From the NCBI GenBank assembly GCA_038206395.1, contig JBBRAX010000011.1:1-64000 (forward strand): DNA of 64,000 bases. Direction: 5' to 3'. This DNA is from JAGSPQ01 sp038206395 (lineage in GTDB: Bacteria > Myxococcota > Myxococcia > Myxococcales > Myxococcaceae). The translations under genes were made by a program, and so were the position numbers. This document shows positions 15,688-26,376 of the stretch, piece after piece. The stretch's first letter is position 1. Each line of letters begins with the position of its first letter. The notes beneath the pieces were generated by a model, which did no database searches, had not been told where the DNA came from, and was given only the letters and a program-made list of their open reading frames with translations.

Positions 15688-17226
15688 GTAGCCCCAGAAG
15701 CCAAAGGCCAGCGCGGCGCCCAGCGCCACCTTTGCCGCGACCGGAAAGAGCTGGCCCGGGCTGATGAAGCCTTCGACCACGCCGATCAACGCGAGGAAGG
15801 GGGCGCACCCGAGCACGATGCGCACTGCCTTGCCGGCGCGCTCTTTCAGCGCCTCGCCGCGCGGCCTTTCACCCGGCTCGATCATCGCGTGCGCGATCAT
15901 CAGGCCGGCGCCACCGGCGAGCGCGATCACCGAGAGCTCGACGGGCCCGTGCGCCGCCATGAAGCCCAGCAGCCGCCAGCCGACATCGTGCTGAAAGGTG
16001 AAGGTGACCAACGCGCCGACGTGAAGGCCGTTGAAGACGAGCGTCGCGATGGTGCCGAGGCCCCAGGTGACGCCCAGCGCAAAGGCCGAGAAGGTGACCC
16101 GCAGGTTGTTGGTGAGGATCTCGACCGCGATCGCCGATGAGCTGCCGTCGAGCTTGTCCGTCCACAGCTCGCCGCGGGTGACGATCGCCTGAAGGTGCTC
16201 GGGCACGAACAGCGCCACGCCCTGCGGAGCGATGGCCACCGTCATCGCCCCCAGCACCACGCCCACCGCCATCAACCCCGCTGCCACCGCGACGTAGCGA
16301 AGCTCTTCCCGCACCGAGGTCGGGAACTCGCGCGCGAAGAACGCCTTCACCGCCTCGGCGCGGTTCTTCCGCGATCGGTAGATCTCACCGTACGCCCGCG
16401 CGCACAGCTGGTTCAGGTACCGCGCGGCCTCGGTGCCTTCGTACGAGGCCTGCGCCACCGCGAGATCTGCCGTCGCCTGCCGGTAGCAGCGATCGAGCGC
16501 GTCGAGATCCGCAAGGCTCGCGCGCCCGGAGGCCAGCTGGGTGAGAAGCACCTCGAGCTGTTCCCACCGCGGCCTTCGCTTCTCGACGAACGCCGAAATC
16601 GGGTCGTCCTCTATCCCGTGGTACCGCGCGCTGAGCTGCGCCGAAAGCTTCGCCTTCGCCTCGGCCGACAAGTTCTCTGAACGGGCGAGGAAGCTGCCCA
16701 TCACCTCGGGCGCGCCCTTCGCCCCATAGCGGGCAAGGTCTATCTGTTCTTCGCGCACCAGCATCGTGCCGGCGATCAAGTCGCCCACGCGGCGGTGCCG
16801 TGGGTCGATGAGCATCGCGATCAACCCCACGGGGTAGCAGGCGGGAAAGAAGTCGACGATACGAAGCAGGTTCCGCACCGCGCTCTCGAAGACGCCCACC
16901 GGCGAGCCGTCGGACTTCACGACGCGAATCGCCATCGCCCGCTTGCCGATCGTCTGCCCACGCCACGCGATCTCGAACCCCGTCCAGTAGCCCCAGATGG
17001 CGACGAAGACGATTAAGCCGCCGGCGGCGCGCTCGACCCCCGACAGCCCCTGAAAGGCCGCCAGCAGATCGGGCACCACGAGGGAGCTTGCGAAGAAGAC
17101 GACCAGCAGGCCCGCGAAGAGGAGGCCGAGGTCAATCAGGTGCGCCAGGGCGCGAGAGCCGAGCCCGGCGATGGGCAGCGCGACCGACACCCGTTCGGGC
17201 GTGGCGACGTCGAGCTTCGGATCCAT
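15643..17226 (-). CDS. RDD-SpoIIM (DUF95) fusion membrane protein
   Basis: This 527-residue protein has an N-terminal RDD domain (residues about 15-165) with RALAHLIDLGLL, the GQTIGKRAM loop and RRVGDLIAGT. A cytoplasmic helical linker follows. The C-terminal half has about five membrane helices with the SpoIIM/DUF95 pattern NNLRVTFSAFALGVTWGLGT and HGPVELSVIALAGGAGL. Both families are usually encoded as adjacent separate genes next to AAA-ATPase/DUF58 genes; here they are one polypeptide. The function is unknown, perhaps membrane remodelling or transport. Its end overlaps the convergent J-domain gene by 45 bp. Confidence 0.8.
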   Translation of the reverse strand: MDPKLDVATPERVSVALPIAGLGSRALAHLIDLGLLFAGLLVVFFASSLVVPDLLAAFQGLSGVERAAGGLIVFVAIWGYWTGFEIAWRGQTIGKRAMAIRVVKSDGSPVGVFESAVRNLLRIVDFFPACYPVGLIAMLIDPRHRRVGDLIAGTMLVREEQIDLARYGAKGAPEVMGSFLARSENLSAEAKAKLSAQLSARYHGIEDDPISAFVEKRRPRWEQLEVLLTQLASGRASLADLDALDRCYRQATADLAVAQASYEGTEAARYLNQLCARAYGEIYRSRKNRAEAVKAFFAREFPTSVREELRYVAVAAGLMAVGVVLGAMTVAIAPQGVALFVPEHLQAIVTRGELWTDKLDGSSSAIAVEILTNNLRVTFSAFALGVTWGLGTIATLVFNGLHVGALVTFTFQHDVGWRLLGFMAAHGPVELSVIALAGGAGLMIAHAMIEPGERPRGEALKERAGKAVRIVLGCAPFLALIGVVEGFISPGQLFPVAAKVALGAALAFGFWGYLLRAGRAAVKDARP

Positions 17227-18645
17227 CTACGCCGTCTTCACGAGCACTGCTCCGAAGAAGCCGTCGGTGTTGTGGGTGTGCGGGTACAGCCGCAGGAACC
17301 CCCGGGGCGTCACCACGCTGGCGAGCTCGGGCCCCAGCACCTCGACCGCGTTCTTGACGCGGAAGTTCGGCGTGCGCTTCAGGAACGCGTCGATCACGTC
17401 CTCGTTCTCTTCCTGAAGAATGCTGCAGGTGCCGTAGATCAGCCGCATTCCCGGCTTCACCATCATCGCGAACGCGTCGAGCAGCCGGCCCTGGCGTTCG
17501 GCGTGCTCGGCGATGTCGGTTTCCTTCATCCGCCAGCGCGCGTCCGGCTTGCGGCGAAAGGTGCCCGAGCCACTGCACGGCGCGTCGACCAGCACGCGGT
17601 CGGCCTTGCCTTCGAGGAACTTCAGCGCCGCCGCGACCTCGGGGCCTTCTTTCGGAATCTCTTTCACGCGCACGTTGTGCACGCCGTCGCGCCGCGCGCG
17701 TTCTTTGAGGTCGTCGAGCCGCCGCGACTCGATGTCGAGCGCGAAGAGTTCGCCCTTGTTCTTCATCTGCGCCGCCAGCTGCAGCGTCTTGCCGCCGGCG
17801 CCCGCGCACGCATCGACCACCTTCGTCGGCGGAGCGTCCACCAGCATTCCCAACAGCTGGCTTCCTTCGTCCTGGATCTCGAAGAGGCCCGCCTTGAACG
17901 AGGCGAGTGAGAAGGCGTTCACCCGCGTCTCGAGGTACACCCCGTGCGGCGACAGGGGCGTCGGCTTCGCGTTCACCCCTTCGGCCCGAAGCGCGGCGAG
18001 CAGGGCAGGGCGATCGCCCTTGAGCAGATTCACCCGGGCACACAGCGGCGCGCGGCCGTTGATCGCGGCCCCGAACGCATCGGCTTCTTCCCCGAGCTCC
18101 TTCGTGAAGCGCCTGGCGAGGAAGTCGGGCAGTGACGAGATGACGGCGTAGCGCTCGAGCGCCGGCAGCTTCTGCAGCCCCCGCTCGGCCTCGGCCAGCT
18201 TGACCAGCGCTTCGGCGTCTTCGCCGGCCATCGACATCGTGCTCGCGACCAGGGCTGGCGTCTCGCCGTGGACCACGCGCGAGGCAGCCAGGCGCAGCAG
18301 ATCCTTTCTCGAGGTCGACACCGCCTCGAAGTTCGGCCGGGCCCGCTCGAGCAACCAGTCGACCAGGCGCTGGCGCCGCAGCAGCGCATAGACGCGCTCG
18401 GCCACCGCACGGCGTTCGGTCGAGTACAGGTGCCGCTTGGTGCGCAGCGTGAAGTCGAGCGCGCGGTCGGCGAGGCGGGCTTCGTGGCGAACGGATCCGT
18501 AGGCCTCGAGGCAGGCCTGGGTGATCAGGTCTTCGCGCATCGCGCGTTCGGCCTTGACTGCCTTCTTCTCGGGCTTCTTCGCCGGCGACTTCCGGTGATC
18601 CGGCCGCCCCTTCGACTTCGAGGACTTCTTCGTTGCCAGCTTCAC
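17227..18645 (-). CDS. RsmB/NOL1-type RNA m5C methyltransferase
   Basis: This protein has 472 residues from a GTG at 18645, with AGGAG a few bases upstream and a GTGA overlap with the preceding gene. A Lys-rich N-terminal tail precedes a NusB-like helical domain. The SAM-binding core has VVDACAGAGGKTLQLA (motif I), VDAPCSGSGTFRRKPD (motif IV) and YGTCSILQEENEDV (motif VI). The cysteines in PCS and TCS are the release and nucleophile residues of this family. The likely product is 5-methylcytosine in 16S rRNA. The basic tail is longer than in E. coli RsmB and may aid rRNA binding. The exact target base is not deducible. Confidence 0.85.
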   Translation of the reverse strand: MKLATKKSSKSKGRPDHRKSPAKKPEKKAVKAERAMREDLITQACLEAYGSVRHEARLADRALDFTLRTKRHLYSTERRAVAERVYALLRRQRLVDWLLERARPNFEAVSTSRKDLLRLAASRVVHGETPALVASTMSMAGEDAEALVKLAEAERGLQKLPALERYAVISSLPDFLARRFTKELGEEADAFGAAINGRAPLCARVNLLKGDRPALLAALRAEGVNAKPTPLSPHGVYLETRVNAFSLASFKAGLFEIQDEGSQLLGMLVDAPPTKVVDACAGAGGKTLQLAAQMKNKGELFALDIESRRLDDLKERARRDGVHNVRVKEIPKEGPEVAAALKFLEGKADRVLVDAPCSGSGTFRRKPDARWRMKETDIAEHAERQGRLLDAFAMMVKPGMRLIYGTCSILQEENEDVIDAFLKRTPNFRVKNAVEVLGPELASVVTPRGFLRLYPHTHNTDGFFGAVLVKTA

Positions 18646-19139
18646 GTGGTCTCCTGCTTCTTGAACATCGATCGCACGCCCAGGCCCAGCGCAGTGACTG
18701 CCGCGAGCCCCACCATCACCCACCACGGCCACCGCGGCAGCTTTGCTTCTTGAACCGGGATCTTCGCGCTGGCGACCTTCAGCCGCGTCGTCGACCACGA
18801 CAGATCCAGCGAGTGCATGCCCGGCCCGTCAGGCGTCAGCTCGACCCGCCAAGCCTTTTCGCCTTTCGCCCGCTTCACCGTCTTGCTCTGCCCGCCGGCC
18901 CTGGCATCGACCGGCTTCAAGCTGAAGGTCACCGGGCCGTCGAACTCCTCGCCCTGAAAGCTGCCCACGTGCGCGGTCACCACCAGCGGCACCTGCTCGA
19001 CTGGGTTTTTGGGTGAGATCGAGCCCTGAATGCGGTCTTCGACGTCACTCCAGGCAAGCTCCAGCGTCGTCGGGGTGGACGTGACTTGAATCTCGCCCGG
19101 CTGGGCCAGAAGTAAGAGCAGGTAAGCGCTTGGGAACAT
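18642..19139 (-). CDS. Type I membrane protein of unknown function
   Basis: This 165-residue protein starts at an ATG at 19139. It has a signal peptide (MFPSAYLLLLLAQPG), an Ig-like or beta-rich exported region of about 110 residues, and one C-terminal membrane helix (WPWWVMVGLAAVTALGLGV) with a Lys/Arg stop-transfer end. The stop overlaps the start of the methyltransferase gene. I do not recognise the family. It is divergent from the kinase at 19190, with 50 bp between starts. Confidence 0.65.
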   Translation of the reverse strand: MFPSAYLLLLLAQPGEIQVTSTPTTLELAWSDVEDRIQGSISPKNPVEQVPLVVTAHVGSFQGEEFDGPVTFSLKPVDARAGGQSKTVKRAKGEKAWRVELTPDGPGMHSLDLSWSTTRLKVASAKIPVQEAKLPRWPWWVMVGLAAVTALGLGVRSMFKKQETT

Positions 19140-19168
19140 TGTTGATTTGTATCCGTCTGCCCTAGACT
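19139..19168 (+). promoter_or_regulatory. Putative sigma-70-type promoter of the kinase gene
   Basis: TTGTTG (19139-19144) and CTAGAC/TAGACT (19162-19168) are separated by 17-18 bp. A start near 19175 would leave a leader of about 15 nt before the ATG at 19190. A second box, TTTAGT, lies at 19177-19182. Confidence 0.4.
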
Positions 19169-19189
19169 GGGGCGCCTTTAGTCAATCGA

Positions 19190-21403
<2,214 letters not shown>

Positions 21404-21409
21404 AGCCCT

Positions 21410-22516
21410 TCAGGGAGACGGCGCGGGGTCGGGGAGCTCGGTCTTGCTGGGAAGCTCGAGCACGAAGATGCAGCCCTTGCCCGGCAGGTTCTGCACGCGA
21501 ATGTTGCCGCCGTGGGCGTCGAGCGCCTGTTTGGCCAGCGCCAGGCCGAGCCCAAAGCCTTCTTCCGCGCTGGCGAGCCGCACGAACGGCGCGAAGGCCT
21601 CTTCCACCTTGCCCGGGGGCAGCCCGCCGCAGGCGTCTTCGACCTCGATCGTGACGCGGCCCTGCTCGAACTTGCCGCGCACCACGACCTGGCCGCCTTC
21701 GCGCGAGTACTTCACCGCGTTGCGCACCAGGTTGCCGACCGCTGATCGCAAGAGCCGCGCGTCGACATGGACCCTGACGTCCTGCACGTCGAGCTTCACC
21801 GTCACCTTGCGGTCTTCCGCATCGCTTCTATTTTCCGACTCGGTGCTCGCGAACAGGTCGCGCAAGGCGACCCATTCGCGGTGCGCCTCGATGCCGCCCC
21901 CGATGCGCGCCAGGTTCAGCGAGTGGTCGAGCAGCACCGTCATCTGGTGAAGCCCCTGCACCAATTCGGTGACCGCGCGGCCTTCGGTCGGCAGCTGCCC
22001 ATGCCTCTGCAGCACCTTCACCGCCATCGACGCCGAGATGAGCGGGTTGCGCAGCTCGTGCGCGATGAATGCGACGTGCTCATTCGAGGCGCGGTGAAGC
22101 TCGGCGTCGCGCTGACGCGAGTATTCCGTCACCGCGCCTGCGATGCCCGTCACCGCGGTGTCGAAGAGGACCTGGTACTCCACGGCGCTGACGGTCACCC
22201 CGTGCAGACGGGCCGTCTCGACGATCGCGTCGCGAAGCGCACCGTACTCACGCACCACGGCGTCGAGGCTGAACCCCAGGCGCAGGCGCTGCTCGCCGTG
22301 CTCGGCCGCCGAGTCACTCTCTTCCGGCAGCTCGGTGTGCGCGGGCAGCCCCGCCTCGACCCGCAGGGCCGAGATGATTTCCCTCAGGTAGTCTGGAAAA
22401 TGATCCGCCAGCTCGATTGGGGGCATCAGCTCGGGCGCGAGCTTGCCTCGCACCGACGACATCCACCGTTCCAGCGTTTCGGCTTGCTGGGCCTGAAGCA
22501 GCGCGTGAAGCATCAT
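21410..22516 (-). CDS. Soluble sensor histidine kinase with RsbRD-like N-terminus
   Basis: This 368-residue protein has no membrane helix. Residues 1-140 are all-helical and resemble the RsbR N-terminal/globin-like sensory domain (ELADHFPDYLREI, LRLGFSLDAVVREYGALR). The H-box is AFIAHELRNPL (His153 phospho-acceptor). The ATPase has NLVRNAVKYS (N-box), DACGGLPPG (G1) and GFGLGLALAKQ (G2). It should be a cytoplasmic two-component kinase; its response regulator is not adjacent. GAGGA lies upstream of the ATG at 22516. The C-terminal EL..PDPAPSP tail is short. Confidence 0.85.
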   Translation of the reverse strand: MMLHALLQAQQAETLERWMSSVRGKLAPELMPPIELADHFPDYLREIISALRVEAGLPAHTELPEESDSAAEHGEQRLRLGFSLDAVVREYGALRDAIVETARLHGVTVSAVEYQVLFDTAVTGIAGAVTEYSRQRDAELHRASNEHVAFIAHELRNPLISASMAVKVLQRHGQLPTEGRAVTELVQGLHQMTVLLDHSLNLARIGGGIEAHREWVALRDLFASTESENRSDAEDRKVTVKLDVQDVRVHVDARLLRSAVGNLVRNAVKYSREGGQVVVRGKFEQGRVTIEVEDACGGLPPGKVEEAFAPFVRLASAEEGFGLGLALAKQALDAHGGNIRVQNLPGKGCIFVLELPSKTELPDPAPSP

Positions 22517-22662
22517 TCGTTAATTCCTCAGTTGTCTCAAACCACCCCACCTCGAGGTCCGCATCCACAGGGGGCCGACCCGCCAGATTCACCCGCTTCT
22601 GGAGCAGTGCACCGGGTATGCCCGCCGCGGCCGCGAAGGGCCTCAACACCTGGCCGCAACCG

Positions 22663-23142
22663 CTAACGAATACAGACCACCAGGCCCAGCCCTCGCTGCA
22701 CACCCGCGCCGAGGAAGCGCTTCAGCTGGGTGAACGTGTCGATCAACCACTCGGCTTCCTCGCCCGACCACTGATTCGGGTAGATGGCGTTTTCCAGCAG
22801 GCCGTCGATGTCGAAGCGCTTGCGAAGGATGCCCGGAATGAAGGGCTCTAGCGCCTGGCTGATCTTCTGCAGCTCTTCGGCGCTGAAGAGCCGGGCGGGG
22901 CCATAGGCGGCGTCGGGACCCAGCGGGTGGCCGCCCCGCACGATGAAGTCCAGCGGCGGCTCGCCCTCGTAGGCCGAGTGGTTCAAGAGAAAGTGGATGC
23001 CGTGCCACGCCTTCTCGACCGACAGCAGATCGCTGGCCGCCACCTCTTCGTCGTAGAGGAAGTGGAGCACGGTGTCGGGCTTCGCGGTGAGCTCGGCCAG
23101 CACCGTGTCCGGCACCAGCCGGAAGTCGCCCATCATCCCCAT
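22663..23142 (-). CDS. DUF1877 (YfbM-like) protein
   Basis: This 159-residue protein has phrases of the YfbM/DUF1877 family: VEKAWHGIHFLL near the middle, FIVRGGHPLG, ARLFSAEEL and a C-terminal LKRFLGAGVQRGLGLVV. It is soluble and small, and the family function is unknown. It lies 21 bp downstream of uspA on the same strand. The region to the next gene (22517-22662, 146 bp) shows no other coding signal. Confidence 0.75.
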   Translation of the reverse strand: MGMMGDFRLVPDTVLAELTAKPDTVLHFLYDEEVAASDLLSVEKAWHGIHFLLNHSAYEGEPPLDFIVRGGHPLGPDAAYGPARLFSAEELQKISQALEPFIPGILRKRFDIDGLLENAIYPNQWSGEEAEWLIDTFTQLKRFLGAGVQRGLGLVVCIR

Positions 23143-23163
23143 CGCTGCATTCTGGCGGTGGCT

Positions 23164-23580
23164 TTAGCGAACGACCAGCACGGGCTGCTTGCAGATGTGG
23201 ACGAGGCGATCGGCCACCGAGCCGATGAAGAGCCGGGCGACCGCGTTGCGGCCGCGGCTGCCCACCACCACCAGGTCGAAGCCCTGCTCCTCGGCGATCT
23301 CGGCAATCCGTTCGGCCGGAGCGCCGTCAAGCAGCAGCGTCTCGGCCTCTGACGCACCGAGCTCGCGCTTCACCTCTTCCAGCAGCTGGCTGCCGCGCGA
23401 CTTATCAGCCTGGGCGACCTCGTTGACGATGGTGAAGGGCACCTCGCCCGGCAGCGCGACGGGCGGCACCGAATAGACGGCGGTCAGCGTTGCCCCGGTC
23501 GCCCGGGCGAGCTCGAGCGCCATCTTCGCCGCGTGAATCGAGGGCGGCGAGCCGTCGACCGCGACGAGGATCTTCTTCAT
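23164..23580 (-). CDS. Universal stress protein UspA family
   Basis: This 138-residue single Usp domain starts KKILVAVDGSPPSIHAAKMAL. The ATP-binding signature is VVVGSRGRNAVARLFIGSVADRLV (the GxxG-x9-GS pattern). Known ATP-binding Usps act in stress survival, though the signal here is unknown. The start ATG overlaps the stop of the upstream lipoprotein gene (ATGA), so the two are coupled. Confidence 0.9.
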   Translation of the reverse strand: MKKILVAVDGSPPSIHAAKMALELARATGATLTAVYSVPPVALPGEVPFTIVNEVAQADKSRGSQLLEEVKRELGASEAETLLLDGAPAERIAEIAEEQGFDLVVVGSRGRNAVARLFIGSVADRLVHICKQPVLVVR

Positions 23581-24266
23581 CGGACGCTCACGGTGTCGCC
23601 CTCACCGAACATCCGGCGGGCTTCCTGGCGAATCTGCGCGGCCACCTTCGCGTCCTTCGAGGTGATCTCGATCGTGGTCGCCGAGGTGAGCTGAATGTCG
23701 ACGCCCTTCATGTAGAGCGGGCAGGGCGCGGCCTCGAAGTTGTTCGCCTTCGAGAAAGCCAGGTGGCACTGCATCTGGCCGGCAAGCGTCGTCGCGCGCT
23801 CGGCGGTCTTCACGTTCAGCACCACGCCGCGGCTGCCCTCTTCGACGTTCTCCAGGTGCGGCGCGATCAGCGGGCACGAGGTGCGCTGGGCCAGCGTCAG
23901 GCCAGCACACGCGGCGTCCTCGTACTTCTCGAGCTTGCGGGCGGCCTCGAGGTGCTTGAAGGCCGACTCCATCTTGCGGTCGGCCTCGGCGAGGTGGGCC
24001 GCGCTCGGGTTGTAGACGCGAGGCGGCGCCGCCGGATCATCGGCGAAGGAGCCCGTCGGGTCGGCCGCGTGCGTGCTGGTGCGCGGGGTGATCGCCACCC
24101 GGGTCTCGCTGGGATCGAACTTCGCCTTTTCCGCCTCGGCCTTCGCCAGGTCGGCGGCCGCCGCGGCGCGGTGGTCTTCGCCAGTCATTTCTTTGTGGGC
24201 GCAGCTTGCGAACGTGAAGCACGCCGCGAAAGTAAGAAGAGAGGTCTTGCTGAGGGTCGCAGTCAA
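23577..24266 (-). CDS. Lipoprotein of unknown function
   Basis: This protein has 229 residues from a TTG at 24266, supported by GGAGG 6 nt upstream. The signal peptide ends in the lipobox FASC. The mature part has a charged, Ala-rich helical region (about 25-130) and then a compact C-terminal domain with four cysteines. The domain has TTIEITSKDAKVAAQIRQEARRM, which looks like a short alpha/beta unit. No family is recognised. The upstream spacer (24267-24393) contains a small palindrome GCACCT-CC-AGGTGC and no gene. Confidence 0.65.
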   Translation of the reverse strand: MTATLSKTSLLTFAACFTFASCAHKEMTGEDHRAAAAADLAKAEAEKAKFDPSETRVAITPRTSTHAADPTGSFADDPAAPPRVYNPSAAHLAEADRKMESAFKHLEAARKLEKYEDAACAGLTLAQRTSCPLIAPHLENVEEGSRGVVLNVKTAERATTLAGQMQCHLAFSKANNFEAAPCPLYMKGVDIQLTSATTIEITSKDAKVAAQIRQEARRMFGEGDTVSVR

Positions 24267-24393
24267 AGGGCACCTCCAGGTGCGCGGGACCCTTTTGCAG
24301 CGCCTGTGCCGACTTCTCTCTACAGGGGGCGTGTGGCAACCGGCCGCAGTGGGGCGGGGCTTTTCGTCACAGTGTGGCGGGTGCGCGATGCGC

Positions 24394-25548
24394 TCAGGCG
24401 GCGCAGAACTGCTCGTAGTCGATGTACTCGATCTTCGCGCCCTCGCGGCACACCGGGCAGTGGGGGTCGCGGCGCAGCTTCAGCGTGCGGAAGGTCGAGG
24501 AAAGCGCGTCGAGCGTCAGCAGCCTACCGTTCAGCGGCTCGCCGATCTTCAAGATCAGCTTCAAGGCTTCGTTCGCCTGGAACAGCCCGACGATGCCCGG
24601 CAGGACTCCCAGAACGCCGGCTTCCGCGCACGAGGGCGCCATGTCGGGAGGCGGCGGCTGCGGGTAGAGGCAGCGGTAGCACGGGCCGTCGTAGGGGATG
24701 AAGGTCGTGACCTGCCCTTCAAACCGGTAGATCGAGCCGTGGATGTTCGGCAGCCGGTGCTTCACGCACGCGTCGTTGATCAAGTAACGCGTGGGGAAGT
24801 TGTCGCCGCCGTCGAGCACCAGATCGAACCCGTTGAACACCCGGTCGATGTTTTCCGAGGTCAGCCTTTCCTGGAACTGAACCACCTTCACGTCGGGGTT
24901 CAGCGCCTTGATCGCCTCGGCGGCGCTGGCGGTCTTCGGCATCCCCTTGCGTTCCATCGTGTGGATCACCTGCCGCTGCAGGTTCGACAGATCGACCACG
25001 TCCATGTCGACGATGCCCATCGTGCCGACGCCGGCCGCCGCCAGGTACAGCGCCGCGGGGGAACCCAGCCCGCCCGCGCCCATCAACAGCACCTTCGACT
25101 TGAGCAGCTTCGCCTGGCCTTCTTCGCCGACCTCGGGAATCGAGAGGTGGCGGCGGTACCTTTCCTTCTGCTCGCTCGAGAGCACGAAGGGCACGTCGGT
25201 CGGGTAGGCCGCGTCGTGCCAGCGGTTGTAGCCACCCGCCAGCGACTGCACGTTGGTGTAGCCCAGCTCGGCCAGCGATCTGGCCGCCAGGGCCGACCGC
25301 ACCCCGCCCGCGCAGTAGAGAATCAGCGCTTCGTCGCGCATCGCCTTTTCTTCGATCTTCAGCTCGAGGAAGCCGCGCGGCACTGAGATCGCGCCCGGCA
25401 ACCGGCCGGCGCCATATTCCTCGGACTCGCGAACGTCGATGAGCTTCACCGGCGCCTTCGCATCGAGCTCTTTCTTCAGCTCGTCAACGGTGATTTCACG
25501 AATCGATTTCTTCGTCGCAGCAAGGAGATCGCGGAACGTGGGCGCCAT
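24394..25548 (-). CDS. moeB: Rhodanese-ThiF/MoeB fusion (E1-like adenylyltransferase)
   Basis: This 384-residue protein starts at an ATG at 25548. The N-terminal rhodanese domain has VKLIDVRESEEY and the active-site Cys in LYCAGGVRS. The ThiF/MoeB domain follows: GAGGLGSPAALYLAAAGVG (ATP site), DVVDLSNLQRQ, and zinc-binding pairs CYRC and CPVC. The family adenylates the C-terminal Gly of ThiS/MoaD-type sulfur carriers. In MOCS3/MoeZ the rhodanese is C-terminal; here the order is reversed. It could serve molybdopterin, thiamine or cysteine synthesis. It shares a divergent 24-bp promoter with the SDR gene. Confidence 0.85.
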   Translation of the reverse strand: MAPTFRDLLAATKKSIREITVDELKKELDAKAPVKLIDVRESEEYGAGRLPGAISVPRGFLELKIEEKAMRDEALILYCAGGVRSALAARSLAELGYTNVQSLAGGYNRWHDAAYPTDVPFVLSSEQKERYRRHLSIPEVGEEGQAKLLKSKVLLMGAGGLGSPAALYLAAAGVGTMGIVDMDVVDLSNLQRQVIHTMERKGMPKTASAAEAIKALNPDVKVVQFQERLTSENIDRVFNGFDLVLDGGDNFPTRYLINDACVKHRLPNIHGSIYRFEGQVTTFIPYDGPCYRCLYPQPPPPDMAPSCAEAGVLGVLPGIVGLFQANEALKLILKIGEPLNGRLLTLDALSSTFRTLKLRRDPHCPVCREGAKIEYIDYEQFCAA

Positions 25549-25556
25549 GGCCGGCG

Positions 25557-25564
25557 GATATAAC
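25557..25564. promoter_or_regulatory. Shared bidirectional -10 element between divergent genes
   Basis: GATATAAC reads TATAAC on the plus strand, ending 8 nt before the ATG at 25573. It reads TATATC on the minus strand, also ending 8 nt before the ATG at 25548. One symmetric element may thus serve both genes, with essentially no leader on either side. Confidence 0.55.
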
Positions 25565-25572
25565 GCCCTTCC

Positions 25573-26334
25573 ATGAGCGATGCGATCGCAAGGCCACTGT
25601 CGGGCAGAGTTGCCCTCGTCACCGGTGCGGGCCAGCGGCTCGGGCGTGAAATTGCGCTGGGCCTCGCCCGCCTCGGCGCCGACGTCGCGGTACATTTCAA
25701 CGGCTCGAAAGACGGAGCGGCCCAGACCGTTTCCGCCATCGCCGTCGACGGCAACCGCGCCGAGGCGTTTCAGGCCGACCTGACCCAGGCGACCAGCCTT
25801 CAGCCGATGGTGGCGGCGGTGGAAGCGGCGCTGGGGCCGATCGAGATCCTCGTCAACTCGGCGGCGATCTACCTGCGGGAAGACTTCCTCTCGACCTCGC
25901 TCTCGACGCTGGATTCCCAGTGGGCCCTGAACGCGCGCGCGCCGTACCTGCTGACCCAGCTGGTGGCCCCGGGGATGAAGGCCCGCGGCCGCGGCGACGT
26001 CGTCAACGTCCTCGACGTCGGTGGAGCGATCAACGCCTGGCGCCACTACTCGGCCTACTGCATGACCAAGGCTGCGCTGGCGAGCTTGACCACCTGCCTC
26101 TCGCTGGAGCTCGCGCCCCACATCCGCGTGAACGGGGTCGCGCCAGGCACGGTGCTGCCGCCGGTGAACCTGGGCCCCGAGGTGCTGGAGCAGCTCAAGG
26201 CCCGGGTGCCCCAGCAGCGCTTCGGCACGCCTTCCGACGTGGTCGACACGGTCTGCTTTCTGGTGGCCGGCCCCCGGTTCATCACCGGGCAGATCATCGC
26301 GGTCGACGGGGGCCGAAGCCTGGCGACCAGCTGA
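25573..26334 (+). CDS. Short-chain dehydrogenase, pteridine reductase (PTR1/FolM)-like
   Basis: This 253-residue SDR has a TGAGQRLGREIA nucleotide loop and NSAA. The catalytic tyrosine motif is Y162-x3-K166. The usual catalytic Ser is replaced by Asp148 in NVLDVGG, the D-Y-K arrangement known from PTR1 pteridine reductases. The likely reaction is NADPH-dependent reduction of a pterin or related ring. A plain FabG-like role is less likely because the Ser is missing. The C-terminal FITGQIIAVDGG is typical of SDRs. It may be functionally linked to the MoeB-like gene across the shared promoter. Confidence 0.75.
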   Translation: MSDAIARPLSGRVALVTGAGQRLGREIALGLARLGADVAVHFNGSKDGAAQTVSAIAVDGNRAEAFQADLTQATSLQPMVAAVEAALGPIEILVNSAAIYLREDFLSTSLSTLDSQWALNARAPYLLTQLVAPGMKARGRGDVVNVLDVGGAINAWRHYSAYCMTKAALASLTTCLSLELAPHIRVNGVAPGTVLPPVNLGPEVLEQLKARVPQQRFGTPSDVVDTVCFLVAGPRFITGQIIAVDGGRSLATS

Positions 26335-26361
26335 CGGGCTGGCCCCCCGGACGGCGCTCGT

Positions 26362-26367
26362 TATAAG
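26362..26367 (+). promoter_or_regulatory. Putative -10 box (TATAAG)
   Basis: TATAAG ends 9 nt before the ATG at 26377, matching the leaderless spacing seen elsewhere. It lies just after the SDR stop, so the IscA-type gene may have its own promoter. Confidence 0.45.
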
Positions 26368-26376
26368 AGTGAAACC

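Noticed and set aside
24271..24284. Palindrome GCACCTCCAGGTGC as an operator
   Set aside because: It contains the GGAGG ribosome-binding site of the lipoprotein gene; the symmetry is probably incidental, with a 2-nt loop.
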